Below, in pieces: positions 1 through 7,809 of a DNA stretch of 64,000 bases (the first letter of the stretch is position 1; each line of letters opens with the position of its first letter). Source of the stretch: Actinomadura sp. NAK00032 (GTDB lineage Bacteria; Actinomycetota; Actinomycetes; Streptosporangiales; Streptosporangiaceae); contig NZ_CP054932.1 in NCBI RefSeq assembly GCF_013364275.1, forward strand, positions 9,052,001-9,116,000. The letters are read 5' to 3'. A model generated the notes under the pieces. It worked only from the letters and a program-made list of their open reading frames with translations. It did no database searches and was not told the DNA's origin. The position numbers and the translations under genes are program-made.

Positions 1-67
1 GGCGGGAGTCGGCGTAGGGGGCGGGGCGTCCGGACTCGACGAGGACGGCCGCGCGGGTCTCGGTCAT
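1..67 (-). CDS. Zn-dependent alcohol dehydrogenase, N-terminal fragment at window edge
   Basis: Only the first 22 codons are inside the window; the gene runs off the left edge. The visible N-terminus contains TRAAVLVESGRPAPYADS, which resembles the opening beta strands of medium-chain zinc alcohol dehydrogenases (GroES-like fold). The ATG at 67 overlaps the stop of the upstream thioesterase by 4 bases (ATGA), so the two genes are probably translationally coupled. The family call rests on a short stretch and is tentative. Confidence 0.45.
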   Translation of the reverse strand, partial: MTETRAAVLVESGRPAPYADSR

Positions 68-477
68 GGGATCAGCTTCTCCATCTCGGTGCGGACGGGG
101 CCGGTGATCTCGACCGGGCGGCGGGTGTCCCGGTCGACGAAGACGTGCACGAAGTGTCCCTCGGCGATGAGGGCGCCGTCGGACGTGCGGAACATGCCGA
201 CCTCCCAGCGGACGCTGGAGCGGCCCAGCTTGCCGATGCGGAGCCCGACCTTGATCGCGTCCGGGAACGACACCTCGGCCTTGTACTCGCAGTGCGACTC
301 GACGCAGAGGCCGATGGCGGCGGACGTCACCGGGTCGAAACCGGCCGTCCGGATCATCCACTCGTTGATGACGGTGTCCATGAGCGAGTAGTGGACGACG
401 TTGTTGACGTGCCCGTAGACGTCGTTGTCCTTCCACCGCGTGGGGACGTTCTCCCAGTGCTGGTACTCGCCGGTCAT
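64..477 (-). CDS. Acyl-CoA thioesterase (hotdog fold, 4HBT family)
   Basis: A 137-residue single hotdog-domain protein of the YbgC/FadM type. It is expected to hydrolyse acyl-CoA thioesters in the cytoplasm. The signature DNDVYGHVNNVVHYSLMD near residues 18-35 carries the conserved Asp of the family active site followed by the GHVNN turn. I chose the ATG at 477 (MTGEYQHW) rather than an ATG 13 codons upstream, because homologous proteins start just before the Trp-x-x-Val-Pro-x-Arg strand. It is the first gene of a unit with the dehydrogenase at the left edge (4-base overlap). A role in acyl-CoA or aromatic-CoA turnover is inference. Confidence 0.85.
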   Translation of the reverse strand: MTGEYQHWENVPTRWKDNDVYGHVNNVVHYSLMDTVINEWMIRTAGFDPVTSAAIGLCVESHCEYKAEVSFPDAIKVGLRIGKLGRSSVRWEVGMFRTSDGALIAEGHFVHVFVDRDTRRPVEITGPVRTEMEKLIP

Positions 478-619
478 GAAGGGCAGCCTATGGTCGCCCC
501 AAAGGCGGCATGGCATCGGGCCAGGGGAACGGTGACCGCGCCTAGCGGCGGGTGTGCGGGGCGGTGCGTCCGCCCAATGAGGAGGCGGGAAGGGCCGTCA
601 GGGAGATTGTGGACGGAGT

Positions 620-655
620 GAAGCAACCTTTTGCGGGTTCGTTGGTTCTCAAGGC
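620..655 (+). promoter_or_regulatory. Possible ECF-type promoter of the sigma-factor gene
   Basis: GCAACC at 623-628 resembles an ECF -35 element (AAC core). A GGTTCT at 645-650 lies 16 bases downstream, where an ECF -10 would fall. The predicted start of transcription would be near the ATG at 656, so the message could be leaderless and the sigma factor self-activating. This is a motif match only. Confidence 0.3.
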
Positions 656-1258
656 ATGAGGTTGCATCGCGGACTGTCCGCCGCCGGCGGCGGCACGCCC
701 GGGCACATGTCGGAGAGACCCGGCGAAGGCGGTGATGACGTCGCCGACCATGGGGCGGGCGACGGGCTGGCGGCGCTGTTCCACGCCCATCACCTGTCGC
801 TTGTACGGCTCGCTGTGCTGCTCGTGGGCGATCAGGGCACGGCCGAGGACATCGTCCAGGACGTGTACGCCCGCATGCAGCGGCGCCATGAGCGGCGCGG
901 CAGAGGAAGCGGGCTGCCCAAAGCGCAGGCGGAACTGCTCGCGTACGCCCGCACGGCCGTGCTGAACAGCGGCCGGACGCTGCTGCGCCGCAGGGCCCTG
1001 ACGCACCGGCTGTTCCAGACCCCGCAGCCGGTGTGGTCGGCGGAGAGCGACGCGCTGATCGCCGACGACCGGCGGCGCGTGCTGCGGGCCCTCGGCCGGC
1101 TGCCCGCCCGGCAGCGGGAGGCGATCGTCCTGCGCTACTACCTCGACCTGTCCGAGGCGGAGATCGCCGCGGCCATGGGCGTGCGGCCCGGCACCGTCAA
1201 GTCGACCATCTCCCGGGGCCTGGACGCGCTCCGCGACCGGTACGAGGAGGAAAGATGA
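656..1258 (+). CDS. ECF RNA polymerase sigma factor, SigE family
   Basis: A 200-residue ECF sigma factor. Region 2 runs over roughly residues 38-110 (LAALFHAHHLSLVRLAVLLVG, then EDIVQDVYARM). Region 4 lies over residues 140-198, with the helix-turn-helix SEAEIAAAMGVRPGTVKSTI. The layout matches the actinobacterial SigE-type ECF group that lacks a classical zinc anti-sigma partner. The start could be the ATG at 656 or the ATG at 707 (183 residues). The stop overlaps the next ATG by 4 bases, so the beta-propeller protein downstream is co-translated and may sense a signal or restrain the factor (inference). A paralogous pair lies at 53108-54804. Confidence 0.85.
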   Translation: MRLHRGLSAAGGGTPGHMSERPGEGGDDVADHGAGDGLAALFHAHHLSLVRLAVLLVGDQGTAEDIVQDVYARMQRRHERRGRGSGLPKAQAELLAYARTAVLNSGRTLLRRRALTHRLFQTPQPVWSAESDALIADDRRRVLRALGRLPARQREAIVLRYYLDLSEAEIAAAMGVRPGTVKSTISRGLDALRDRYEEER

Positions 1259-2313
1259 CCAGGTTCTCCGACGAGCTGCTGCGGACGGCCCTGGACGAGG
1301 GCGCCGCCACCGTCCGCCCCGAGGAGCTCCGGCCGCTCCCCGCCCCCGCGCGGCGCCGCACGAGGCCGATCGTCGGGCTCGCCGCCGCGGTCGTCGCGGT
1401 GGTCGCGGTGGTCGCGGTCGTCGCCGTCGCACCGTGGTCGCGGGACGGGCGGGACGCTCCGTCTCCCCGGTTCGCGCTCGCGGCCTACGCGGGCGCCGAT
1501 TTCGTCCTCAACGGGCCGTGGGCGCCGGGGGAGCCGGTGACGGTGCGCAAGGCCGACACCGGCCAGGCCGTCGCGACGGTCCCGGTGCCGCCGGGGTCGT
1601 CCGGCTTCGTCGACGACGCCGACTCCGGGGACAACCGGACGTTCGTCCTCACGACCGCCGCCCCGCAGGCGTGCGCGGTCCACTTCTACCGGCTCACCCT
1701 GGGGCCCGACGGCCGGCCGAAGGGGCCGCCGGCCGAGCTGCGCGGCGCCGCGCTGCGGCAGCGCGGCGGCGGGGAGCGCGAGCCGCTGGCCGTCTCCCCC
1801 GGGGTGCGCCGGATCGCGTACGCGGGCACGGAGTGCGGCACGTCCGCCCAGGGCACCATCACGGTCGTCGAGCCCTCGACCGGTGACCACCGTGTCACCC
1901 GGCTGCCGGCCGGTGCGCTCGCCGGTTTGCTGCGCTGGGCACCGGACGGCCGGGAGCTGGTCTTCAGAATGGTGGGCGACTACCGGGACCCGAGCCTGCA
2001 CACCCTCGACGCGGCCACGGGCGAGATCAGCGCGATCCGCCTGGGAGCGCCCGGCGCGACGCTGGCCGGCGCCGCGTTCGACAAGGGCGGCACGCACATC
2101 GTGGCGCTGCTGCGCGAGGGCGGGCGCAATCGCGTGGTCTGGTACTCGACCGCCGCGAAGACGGTCACGCGGCGGGTGGAGCTGCCGCCGAGCGCTCCGG
2201 AGGCGCCGTCCGACTTCACCGTGTCCGGGGACCGGGTCGTGGCGATGATCGGCGATCAGGTGCATGTCGTCAGTGGGGCGAAGGTGACCAGCGGCGACGT
2301 GCCCCGCCCCTGA
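1255..2313 (+). CDS. Membrane-anchored beta-propeller (TolB/WD40-like) protein, partner of ECF sigma
   Basis: A 352-residue protein starting at ATG 1255, overlapping the sigma gene stop by 4 bases. Residues 1-40 are cytoplasmic and proline/arginine rich. Residues about 42-62 form one very Val/Ala-rich transmembrane helix. The rest is outside the cell and contains repeats with the TolB/WD40 look (LLRWAPDGRELVF, PSTGDHRV), typical of a beta-propeller. The topology, a short cytoplasmic tail plus an extracellular sensor, suits an anti-sigma or co-sensor role. No zinc-binding HxxxCxxC motif is present, so it is not a classical ZAS anti-sigma factor. The function is inferred from coupling. Confidence 0.7.
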   Translation: MTRFSDELLRTALDEGAATVRPEELRPLPAPARRRTRPIVGLAAAVVAVVAVVAVVAVAPWSRDGRDAPSPRFALAAYAGADFVLNGPWAPGEPVTVRKADTGQAVATVPVPPGSSGFVDDADSGDNRTFVLTTAAPQACAVHFYRLTLGPDGRPKGPPAELRGAALRQRGGGEREPLAVSPGVRRIAYAGTECGTSAQGTITVVEPSTGDHRVTRLPAGALAGLLRWAPDGRELVFRMVGDYRDPSLHTLDAATGEISAIRLGAPGATLAGAAFDKGGTHIVALLREGGRNRVVWYSTAAKTVTRRVELPPSAPEAPSDFTVSGDRVVAMIGDQVHVVSGAKVTSGDVPRP

Positions 2314-2325
2314 ATCCCGGCCGGA

Positions 2326-2369
2326 CACCGATACGGCCCGCCCCCGAGAGGGGACGGGCCGTGTCGGTG
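2326..2369. terminator. Bidirectional hairpin between convergent genes
   Basis: Arms 2326-2345 and 2350-2369 pair over 20 bases with three imperfect positions around a GAGA loop. The hairpin lies between the stop at 2313 (plus) and the stop at 2376 (minus) and can terminate both transcripts. No T-run follows, as is usual in high-GC actinomycetes. Confidence 0.8.
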
Positions 2370-2375
2370 CCGTGT

Positions 2376-2528
2376 TCAGTGGCGGCGGCCACCGCGGAAC
2401 CGGGCGAGCAGGCGGCGCGCCTTGGCCTGCGTGCGCGGGTCGCGGGCGTACTGCTCGGCTCTGGCCCGCATCTTCCGGCCTTGCGGGCCGCTGATATATC
2501 TCTTGATCCGGTCGACGACGGAAGGCAT
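2376..2528 (-). CDS. Small basic protein of unknown function (50 aa)
   Basis: A 50-residue, strongly basic protein (MPSVVDRIKRYISGPQGRKM at the N-terminus, ending in FRGGRRH). About a third of its residues are Arg or Lys. An AGGAGG ribosome binding site sits six bases ahead of the ATG at 2528, which supports real translation. It lies immediately downstream of nrdB on the same strand (54-base gap) and ends at a strong terminator, so it may be the last gene of the nrd transcript. I do not recognise the family. Nucleic-acid binding is plausible from composition only. Confidence 0.6.
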   Translation of the reverse strand: MPSVVDRIKRYISGPQGRKMRARAEQYARDPRTQAKARRLLARFRGGRRH

Positions 2529-2582
2529 GGGCGTCCTCCTCGGCCTAGGGTCTCTGCTCAACGAGTGCCCGCCCGCATTAGT

Positions 2583-3578
2583 TCAGAACGCCTCGTCGAG
2601 CGCGACGCTCCCTTCGACGCCGATCTGGTAGGCCGAAACCCGCCGCTCGAAGAAGTTGGACAGCTCCTGGACGTCCTGCAGCTCCATGAACGCGAACGGG
2701 TTCGCGGTGCCGTAGCGGGCTGGGAGCCCGAGCCGGACGAGCCGCTGGTCCGCGACGTATTCGAGGTAGGCGCGCATGTCGCCGGCGCTCATGCCGGGCA
2801 GGCCGTCGCCGCACAGGTCGCGGGCGAAGGCCAGTTCCGCCTGGACGGCCTCGTCCAGCATCGCGTTGACCTGCGCGGTCAGCGCGTCGTCGAACAGCTC
2901 CGGCTCCTCGGCCCGGACGGTGTCGACCACGGAGAACGCGAACTCCATGTGCATGCTCTCGTCCCGGAAGACCCAGTTGGTTCCGGACGCGAGGCCGTTC
3001 AGCAGCCCGCGCGAGCGCAGCCAGTAGACGTAGGCGAAGGCGCCGTAGAAGAACAGGCCCTCGATGCAGGCCGCGAAGCAGATCAGGTTGAGCAGGAACG
3101 TCCGGCGGTCGGCGGCGGTGCGGAGCTCGTCCAGGGCGCCGAGCGAGTCGATCCAGCGGAAGCAGAACTCCGCCTTCGCCCGGATGGACGGGATGTGCTC
3201 GATCGCCGCGAACGCCCGCGCGCGCTCGTCCTGATCGGGCAGGTAGGTGTCCAGGAGGGTCAGGTAAAACTGTACGTGGACGGCCTCCTCATATAGCTGC
3301 CGCGACAGGTAGAGCCGGGCCTCCGGGGCGTTCACGTGCTTGTAGAGGTTCAGCACCAGGTTGTTCGCCACGATCGAGTCGCCGGTGGCGAAGAACGCGA
3401 CGAGCCGGTTCACCAGATGCAGCTCGGCGGGCGTGAGCCGCTCCAGGTCGGCCATGTCGGACGCGAGGTCGACCTCCTCCACCGTCCACGTGTTGCGGAT
3501 CGCGGCGCGGTAGCGCTCGTAGAAGTCGGGGTAGCGCATGGGACGCAGGGTCAGGTCCATGCCGGGGTCGAGCAGCAT
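2583..3578 (-). CDS. nrdB: Ribonucleoside-diphosphate reductase beta subunit, class Ia
   Basis: A 331-residue radical-generating R2 subunit that supplies the tyrosyl radical to NrdA for aerobic dNTP synthesis. Di-iron ligands are visible: Asp67 (TGDSIVANN), Glu98 and His101 (EEAVHVQFY), Glu173 (CIEG), Glu207 and His210 (DESMHMEF). Tyr105 falls four residues after His101, at the radical position. The ATG at 3578 has a GAAGGA site seven bases upstream. A GTG at 3605 that overlaps the nrdA stop (GTGA) is the alternative start. It is the second gene of the nrdAB operon under the riboswitch and NrdR-like boxes upstream of nrdA. Confidence 0.93.
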   Translation of the reverse strand: MLLDPGMDLTLRPMRYPDFYERYRAAIRNTWTVEEVDLASDMADLERLTPAELHLVNRLVAFFATGDSIVANNLVLNLYKHVNAPEARLYLSRQLYEEAVHVQFYLTLLDTYLPDQDERARAFAAIEHIPSIRAKAEFCFRWIDSLGALDELRTAADRRTFLLNLICFAACIEGLFFYGAFAYVYWLRSRGLLNGLASGTNWVFRDESMHMEFAFSVVDTVRAEEPELFDDALTAQVNAMLDEAVQAELAFARDLCGDGLPGMSAGDMRAYLEYVADQRLVRLGLPARYGTANPFAFMELQDVQELSNFFERRVSAYQIGVEGSVALDEAF

Positions 3579-3601
3579 GCTGTGTCCTTCGGTTCGCGCG
3601 C

Positions 3602-5923
3602 TCACTGGCACGCCTCGCAGGTCTCGGGGTTCTCCAGGGAGCACACGGCCGCCTCCGACGCGACGGTCGTCTGCGCGATGCGCGTCGCCGGGCGGGAGCG
3701 CAGGTAGTAGGTGGTCTTCAGCCCGCTGCGCCACGCGTACGCGTACATCGAGGAGAGCTTGCCGATCGTCGGCGTCTCCATGAACAGGTTCAGCGACTGC
3801 GACTGGTCGATGTAGGGGGTGCGGGCGGCGGCGAGGTCGATGAGGGCCTTCTGCGGCAGTTCCCAGGCCGTCCGGTAGCGGGCGCGGGTCTCCTCCGGGA
3901 CGTCGACGAGGCCCTGCACGGAGCCGTTCGCGCGTTTGATCGCCTCGCGGACGGCCGGCGTCCACAGCCCGAGCGCCTTCAGCTCGGCCACCAGGTAGCC
4001 GTTGATCTGCAGGAACTCGCCGGACAGCGTCTCGCGCTTGAACAGGTTGGACACCTGCGGCTCGATGCACTCGTAGCAGCCCGCGATGGACGCGATCGTC
4101 GCGGTCGGCGCGATCGCGATCAGCAGCGAGTTGCGGAGCCCGACCGCGGCGACGCGCTCGCGGAGCGCGGCCCACTCGGCGGGACGGGCCGGCGCGGCGT
4201 CCGGGAAGTGGTCCAGGTGGAGCCGGCCGCGCGCGGTACGGGTCATGCCGTAGGCGGGCAGCGGCCCGTGCGCGGCGGCGAGGTCGGCGGACGCCCCGTA
4301 GGCGGCCAGCGCGATCTCCTCGGCGATGCGCGTCGACAGCGCGCGGGCCTCGTCGGAGTCGAACGGCAGGCGCAGCGTGAAGAAGACGTCGGCGAGACCC
4401 ATCACGCCCAGCCCGACCGGACGCCACTTGCGGTTGGCCTTCTCCGCCTCCGGCGTGGGGTAGAAGCCCCTGTCGATGGTGCGGTCCAAGAAGCGGACGG
4501 CGGTGCGGACCGTTGAACGAAGCCGCTCCCAGTCGACCCCGGCGGGCGTCACGTGCGCGGCCAGATTCACCGATCCGAGGTTGCAGACGGCGGCCTCGCC
4601 ATCGCTGGTCACCTCAAGGATCTCTGTGCACAGGTTGGAGAGGTGGACGACCCTCTTTTCGGGTGGTGTGGAGGGTCGCCCCTCCACGGGCGGCTCGCCG
4701 GGCTCGGCGGTCTGGTTGCAGGCGCGGTTGGCGGCGTCCTTGAACGTCATCCATCCGTTGCCCGTCTCCGCGAGGGTGCGCATCATGCGCCCGTACAGCT
4801 TGCGGGCCGGGACCTGCCGGACGAACCGTCCGTCCCGCTCCGCCGCCCGGTACGCCGCGTCGAACTCGTCCCCCCAGAGGTCGGCCAACTCGGGGACCTC
4901 CTTCGGGTCGAACAGCGACCAGGGCGCGTCGTCCTCGACGCGGCGCATGAACTCGTCCGGGATCCAGTTGGCGAGGTTCAGGTTGTGGGTGCGGCGCGCG
5001 TCCTCGCCCGTGTTGTCGCGCAGTTCGAGGAACTCCTCGACGTCGGCGTGCCACGGCTCCAGGTAGACGCAGGCGGCGCCCTTGCGGCGGCCGCCCTGGT
5101 TGACGGCGGCGACGGACGAGTCCAGCGTGCGCAGCCACGGGACGATGCCGTTGGAGTGCCCGTTCGTGCCGCGGATCAGCGAGCCCCGCGAGCGCACCTT
5201 CGTCCACGAGATGCCGATGCCGCCCGCGTACTTGCTGAGCCGCGCGACCTGCCCGTACCGCTCGTAGATCGCCTCCAGCTCGTCGCGCGGCGAGTCGAGC
5301 AGGAAGCACGACGACAGCTGCGGGCGGCGCGCGGCCGAGTTGAACAGGGTCGGCGAGCTGGGCAGGTACGACAGCGTGCTGAGCAGGCCGTACAGGTCCG
5401 CCGCCTCGTCCACCGTGTCGGCGAGGCCGCATGCCACGCGCAGCAGGAAGTGCTGCGGACGCTCCAGGACGAGCCGCGAACGCGGATGCCTCAGCAGATA
5501 CCGGTCGTAGAGGGTGCGGAGCCCGAAGTACTCGAACCGGTCGTCGGCGCCGTCGTCGATGAGCGCGTCGAGTGCGGCGGCGTTGGCGGCGACGAACGCG
5601 GCCGGACCGTCCGCCAGCAGGCCCTCCCGGTGCCCGGCGGCGACCGACTCGGCGAACGCCGTGACGCCGGCGGACGCCGCCTCGTCCCGGATCCGGGCGC
5701 CGAGCAGCCGCGCGGCGACCTTCGAGTAGCCGGGTTCGGCGGCCACCAGGGCGGCGGCCTCGGCGATCGCGAGATCCCGCAGCGCCGCCGTGTCCAGCCC
5801 GTCGCCGGACCGGACGGCGGCCAGCACGCGCCCCGCCGCCACATCCGGTACCCCGGCGCAGGCGGCCTCGACCTCCCCGGCGATGCCCCCGGCCGCCGGT
5901 GCGTCGGCCAACACTTGTGTCAC
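3602..5923 (-). CDS. nrdA: Ribonucleoside-diphosphate reductase alpha subunit, class Ia
   Basis: A 773-residue catalytic R1 subunit. Key residues are present: Cys206 (QLSSC) and Cys447 (VCNLGSVNL) as the redox pair, Cys432 (SNLCTEI) as the thiyl radical site, Tyr739-Tyr740 (KTTYYLRSR) of the radical path, and a C-terminal CEAC pair. The GTG at 5923 is preceded by GGGGAG and starts a protein of normal length. Two oddities stand out. The N-terminus begins part-way through the usual ATP-cone region, so the overall-activity site looks missing. A proline-rich insertion of roughly 17 residues sits at 408-425, just before the active-site loop. It is co-transcribed with nrdB. Confidence 0.93.
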   Translation of the reverse strand: MTQVLADAPAAGGIAGEVEAACAGVPDVAAGRVLAAVRSGDGLDTAALRDLAIAEAAALVAAEPGYSKVAARLLGARIRDEAASAGVTAFAESVAAGHREGLLADGPAAFVAANAAALDALIDDGADDRFEYFGLRTLYDRYLLRHPRSRLVLERPQHFLLRVACGLADTVDEAADLYGLLSTLSYLPSSPTLFNSAARRPQLSSCFLLDSPRDELEAIYERYGQVARLSKYAGGIGISWTKVRSRGSLIRGTNGHSNGIVPWLRTLDSSVAAVNQGGRRKGAACVYLEPWHADVEEFLELRDNTGEDARRTHNLNLANWIPDEFMRRVEDDAPWSLFDPKEVPELADLWGDEFDAAYRAAERDGRFVRQVPARKLYGRMMRTLAETGNGWMTFKDAANRACNQTAEPGEPPVEGRPSTPPEKRVVHLSNLCTEILEVTSDGEAAVCNLGSVNLAAHVTPAGVDWERLRSTVRTAVRFLDRTIDRGFYPTPEAEKANRKWRPVGLGVMGLADVFFTLRLPFDSDEARALSTRIAEEIALAAYGASADLAAAHGPLPAYGMTRTARGRLHLDHFPDAAPARPAEWAALRERVAAVGLRNSLLIAIAPTATIASIAGCYECIEPQVSNLFKRETLSGEFLQINGYLVAELKALGLWTPAVREAIKRANGSVQGLVDVPEETRARYRTAWELPQKALIDLAAARTPYIDQSQSLNLFMETPTIGKLSSMYAYAWRSGLKTTYYLRSRPATRIAQTTVASEAAVCSLENPETCEACQ

Positions 5924-6056
5924 GTGCTTCTCCCCTCGCAAGCCGCCTCGCGGAGGCATGCGAACGGGACGCGACGGCATGCCGCGCTCCGCCCCCGGCC
6001 CACCCGCGAAGCCTGGACGTGTCGGCCCGAGGGGACGACCCCCGGACCTTCTCGTG

Positions 6057-6210
6057 CGGGCAGGTCTTCGGACTCGCGGGCGGCGCACCTGTCAGGCACG
6101 TCCTACTGGCCGTCGCTTCCCGGGCCCGGCGGGCCCAGTGCTCATGACGGCGGTCGTTCCCGCTCACCGCTGCGGGGCAGTCCCGGAATCGCACCGGGTT
6201 CCCTCTCACG
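6057..6210 (-). ncRNA. Cobalamin (B12) riboswitch upstream of nrdAB
   Basis: Read on the minus strand, the segment shows the hallmarks of an adenosylcobalamin riboswitch in order: a GAGGGAACCCGGTGCGATTC element, GGGACTGCCCCGCAGCGGTG, the AGCACTGG box, the GGCCAGTAGGACG segment, and the 3-prime B12 box GAGTCCGAAGACCTGCC. It lies about 130 bases ahead of nrdA. In Streptomyces the class Ia nrdABS operon is repressed by B12 through such a switch, so that the B12-dependent class II enzyme is used. The same logic is likely here. A strong 14-bp hairpin (arms 6211-6224 and 6226-6239) sits at its 5-prime side. Confidence 0.92.
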
Positions 6211-6256
6211 ACGCCCCCGCCGCCGGGCGGCGGGGGCGTACCAGCACGGGGTTGAA

Positions 6257-6302
6257 CCCTACATCTTGTTTGCGATCAATGCGCAACCCCAAGATGTTGG
6301 GC
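6257..6302 (-). promoter_or_regulatory. Tandem NrdR-box-like operators
   Basis: CTACATCTTG at 6259-6268 and CAAGATGTTG at 6290-6299 both match the actinobacterial NrdR-box pattern (C-W-A-N-A-T-N-T-W-G). Their centres are 31 bp apart, about three helical turns, which is the typical NrdR arrangement. They lie between the riboswitch and the divergent gene at 6368. NrdR is expected to repress nrdAB when dATP is high. The nrdR gene itself is not in this window. Confidence 0.8.
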
Positions 6303-6367
6303 GTGTCGCCGTGGGTTTCCGGGGTCGGGTACACGGTCGCGGACCGGGGTGGCACGATGGTGCCGTC

Positions 6368-7024
6368 ATGTCGGAGCGTTCCCCGCAGCCCCTGTTCCGC
6401 GCCGCACGCGCGGTGGTGTTCGCCACCGTGTGCGTCGCGCTGGCGGCGCTCGGGCACGTCCTCGCAGGCGGGGCGGCCGTCCCGCTCTGGGCGGGGACGA
6501 TGGGGTTCGGCGCGGTCGTCGGCGTGACGCTGATGCTGGCGGGCCATGAGCGCTCGCTCGGCACGATCCTGGGCGGGCTCCTCGGCGGGCAGTTCGCCCT
6601 GCACACGCTGTTCACGGGCGCAGCCGCCGATCCGGCCGCGCACCCCATGCCCGCCATGGCGGGCCACACCCCGGCGATGCACGCCGCCATGACCGACGCC
6701 GCCGCGATGCCCGGCGCCACCGCCGCGCATGGCGGCAACGGCCTGGCCATGACGCTCGCGCACTGCGTCGCCGCGCTGGTCGCCGCCTGGTGGCTGCGGC
6801 GCGGCGAACGGTCCGTGTGGACGATGGCCCGGCGGGTCGCCGCGGCCGCCGACCGTCCCGTCCGGCTGCTCCTCGCCCTGCTCACCATCGAACCGGCCGG
6901 GCCGCCGCGCCCGGCCGTCCCCGCCCCGGCGCCGGCCGCCGTCCCCGCCGTCGACCGCGCGCTGCGGCACCAGGTCGTCCGGCGGGGTCCCCCGTTCCGT
7001 TCGAGGGCGCTCGCGCACATCTGA
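6368..7024 (+). CDS. Membrane protein with Met/His-rich loop, probable copper handling
   Basis: A 218-residue protein with about four transmembrane helices (roughly 15-35, 40-60, 62-80 and 125-145). A periplasm-side loop at about 85-122 is crowded with Met and His (HPMPAMAGHTPAMHAAM), a composition typical of copper ligands. The C-terminal tail is Pro/Ala/Arg rich and probably cytoplasmic. It is followed 77 bases later by YcnI and CopC, both extracytoplasmic copper proteins, which supports a role in copper uptake or storage (inference). It is divergent from nrdA. Confidence 0.6.
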   Translation: MSERSPQPLFRAARAVVFATVCVALAALGHVLAGGAAVPLWAGTMGFGAVVGVTLMLAGHERSLGTILGGLLGGQFALHTLFTGAAADPAAHPMPAMAGHTPAMHAAMTDAAAMPGATAAHGGNGLAMTLAHCVAALVAAWWLRRGERSVWTMARRVAAAADRPVRLLLALLTIEPAGPPRPAVPAPAPAAVPAVDRALRHQVVRRGPPFRSRALAHI

Positions 7025-7101
7025 CGCGCGCGCCGTACGTCACCGGACGCCGATCCACGGCGCATCCGGCTCTTCCCGTACGACTCGAACGGAGTTCCCG
7101 C

Positions 7102-7809
7102 ATGTCCTTCACCGTGCCCGCGCGCCGCGCCGGCGCCATCGTCTCCCTCGCCGCCCTCTCGGTGCTCGGGGCGGCCACGGCCGCGTCCGCGCACGTCACC
7201 GCCAACCCGAAGAGCGCCGAGCAGGGCTCCTACGCCAAGGTCTCGTTCCGGGTGCCGAACGAGCGCGACAACGCCGCCACGACCAAGGTCGTCGTGCACC
7301 TGCCCGTCGACCACCCGCTCGCGTCGGTGTCCGTCCGGCCGACCCCGGGCTGGACGGTGAAGGCGGAGAAGTCCAAGCTGCCGAAGCCGATCCAGTCCCA
7401 CGGCGGCGAGCTGACCGAGGCCGTCACCACGATCACCTGGTCGGGCGGCAAGATCGAGGCCGGTCGGTTCGAGGAGTTCGACGTCTCCATGGGGCCGCTC
7501 CCGACCGACACGGACCAGCTGATGTTCAAGGCCGACCAGACCTACTCCAACGGCGAGGTCGTCAAGTGGGAGGAGGCGCCGGCCGAGGGCGCCGCCGAAC
7601 CCGAGCACCCGGCGCCGACGCTCCAGCTCACCCCGAAGGGCGGCGCCGCCACGGTCGGCCTGACCGCCGAGAAGAAGCCCGCCGCCGAGGCCGCCGCCTC
7701 GTCCGAGGACGGGACGGCCCGCCTCCTCGGCGGCATCGGCATCGCGGTCGGCGTCGTCGGCCTCGGCCTCGGCGGCTACGGCCTGAGCCGCGCCCGGAGC
7801 CGGGCATGA
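7102..7809 (+). CDS. ycnI: YcnI-family extracytoplasmic copper-binding protein
   Basis: A 235-residue YcnI (DUF1775) protein. It has a Sec signal peptide cleaved after ASA (residues 28-30), exposing His31 as the mature N-terminus (HVTANPKSAEQG), the residue used for copper binding in this family. An Ig-like beta domain runs to about residue 165, followed by an Ala/Glu linker and a single C-terminal transmembrane helix (about 210-230) with an Arg-rich cytoplasmic end. The stop overlaps the copC start by 4 bases, so the two products are made together. The pairing fits periplasm-side copper trafficking to the membrane. Confidence 0.88.
   Translation: MSFTVPARRAGAIVSLAALSVLGAATAASAHVTANPKSAEQGSYAKVSFRVPNERDNAATTKVVVHLPVDHPLASVSVRPTPGWTVKAEKSKLPKPIQSHGGELTEAVTTITWSGGKIEAGRFEEFDVSMGPLPTDTDQLMFKADQTYSNGEVVKWEEAPAEGAAEPEHPAPTLQLTPKGGAATVGLTAEKKPAAEAAASSEDGTARLLGGIGIAVGVVGLGLGGYGLSRARSRA

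Noticed and set aside
542-1432. Long minus-strand open frame over the sigma-factor gene
   Set aside because: Arg/Pro/Gly-rich composition typical of an antisense shadow in a GC-rich genome; the plus-strand sigma factor has clear domains.
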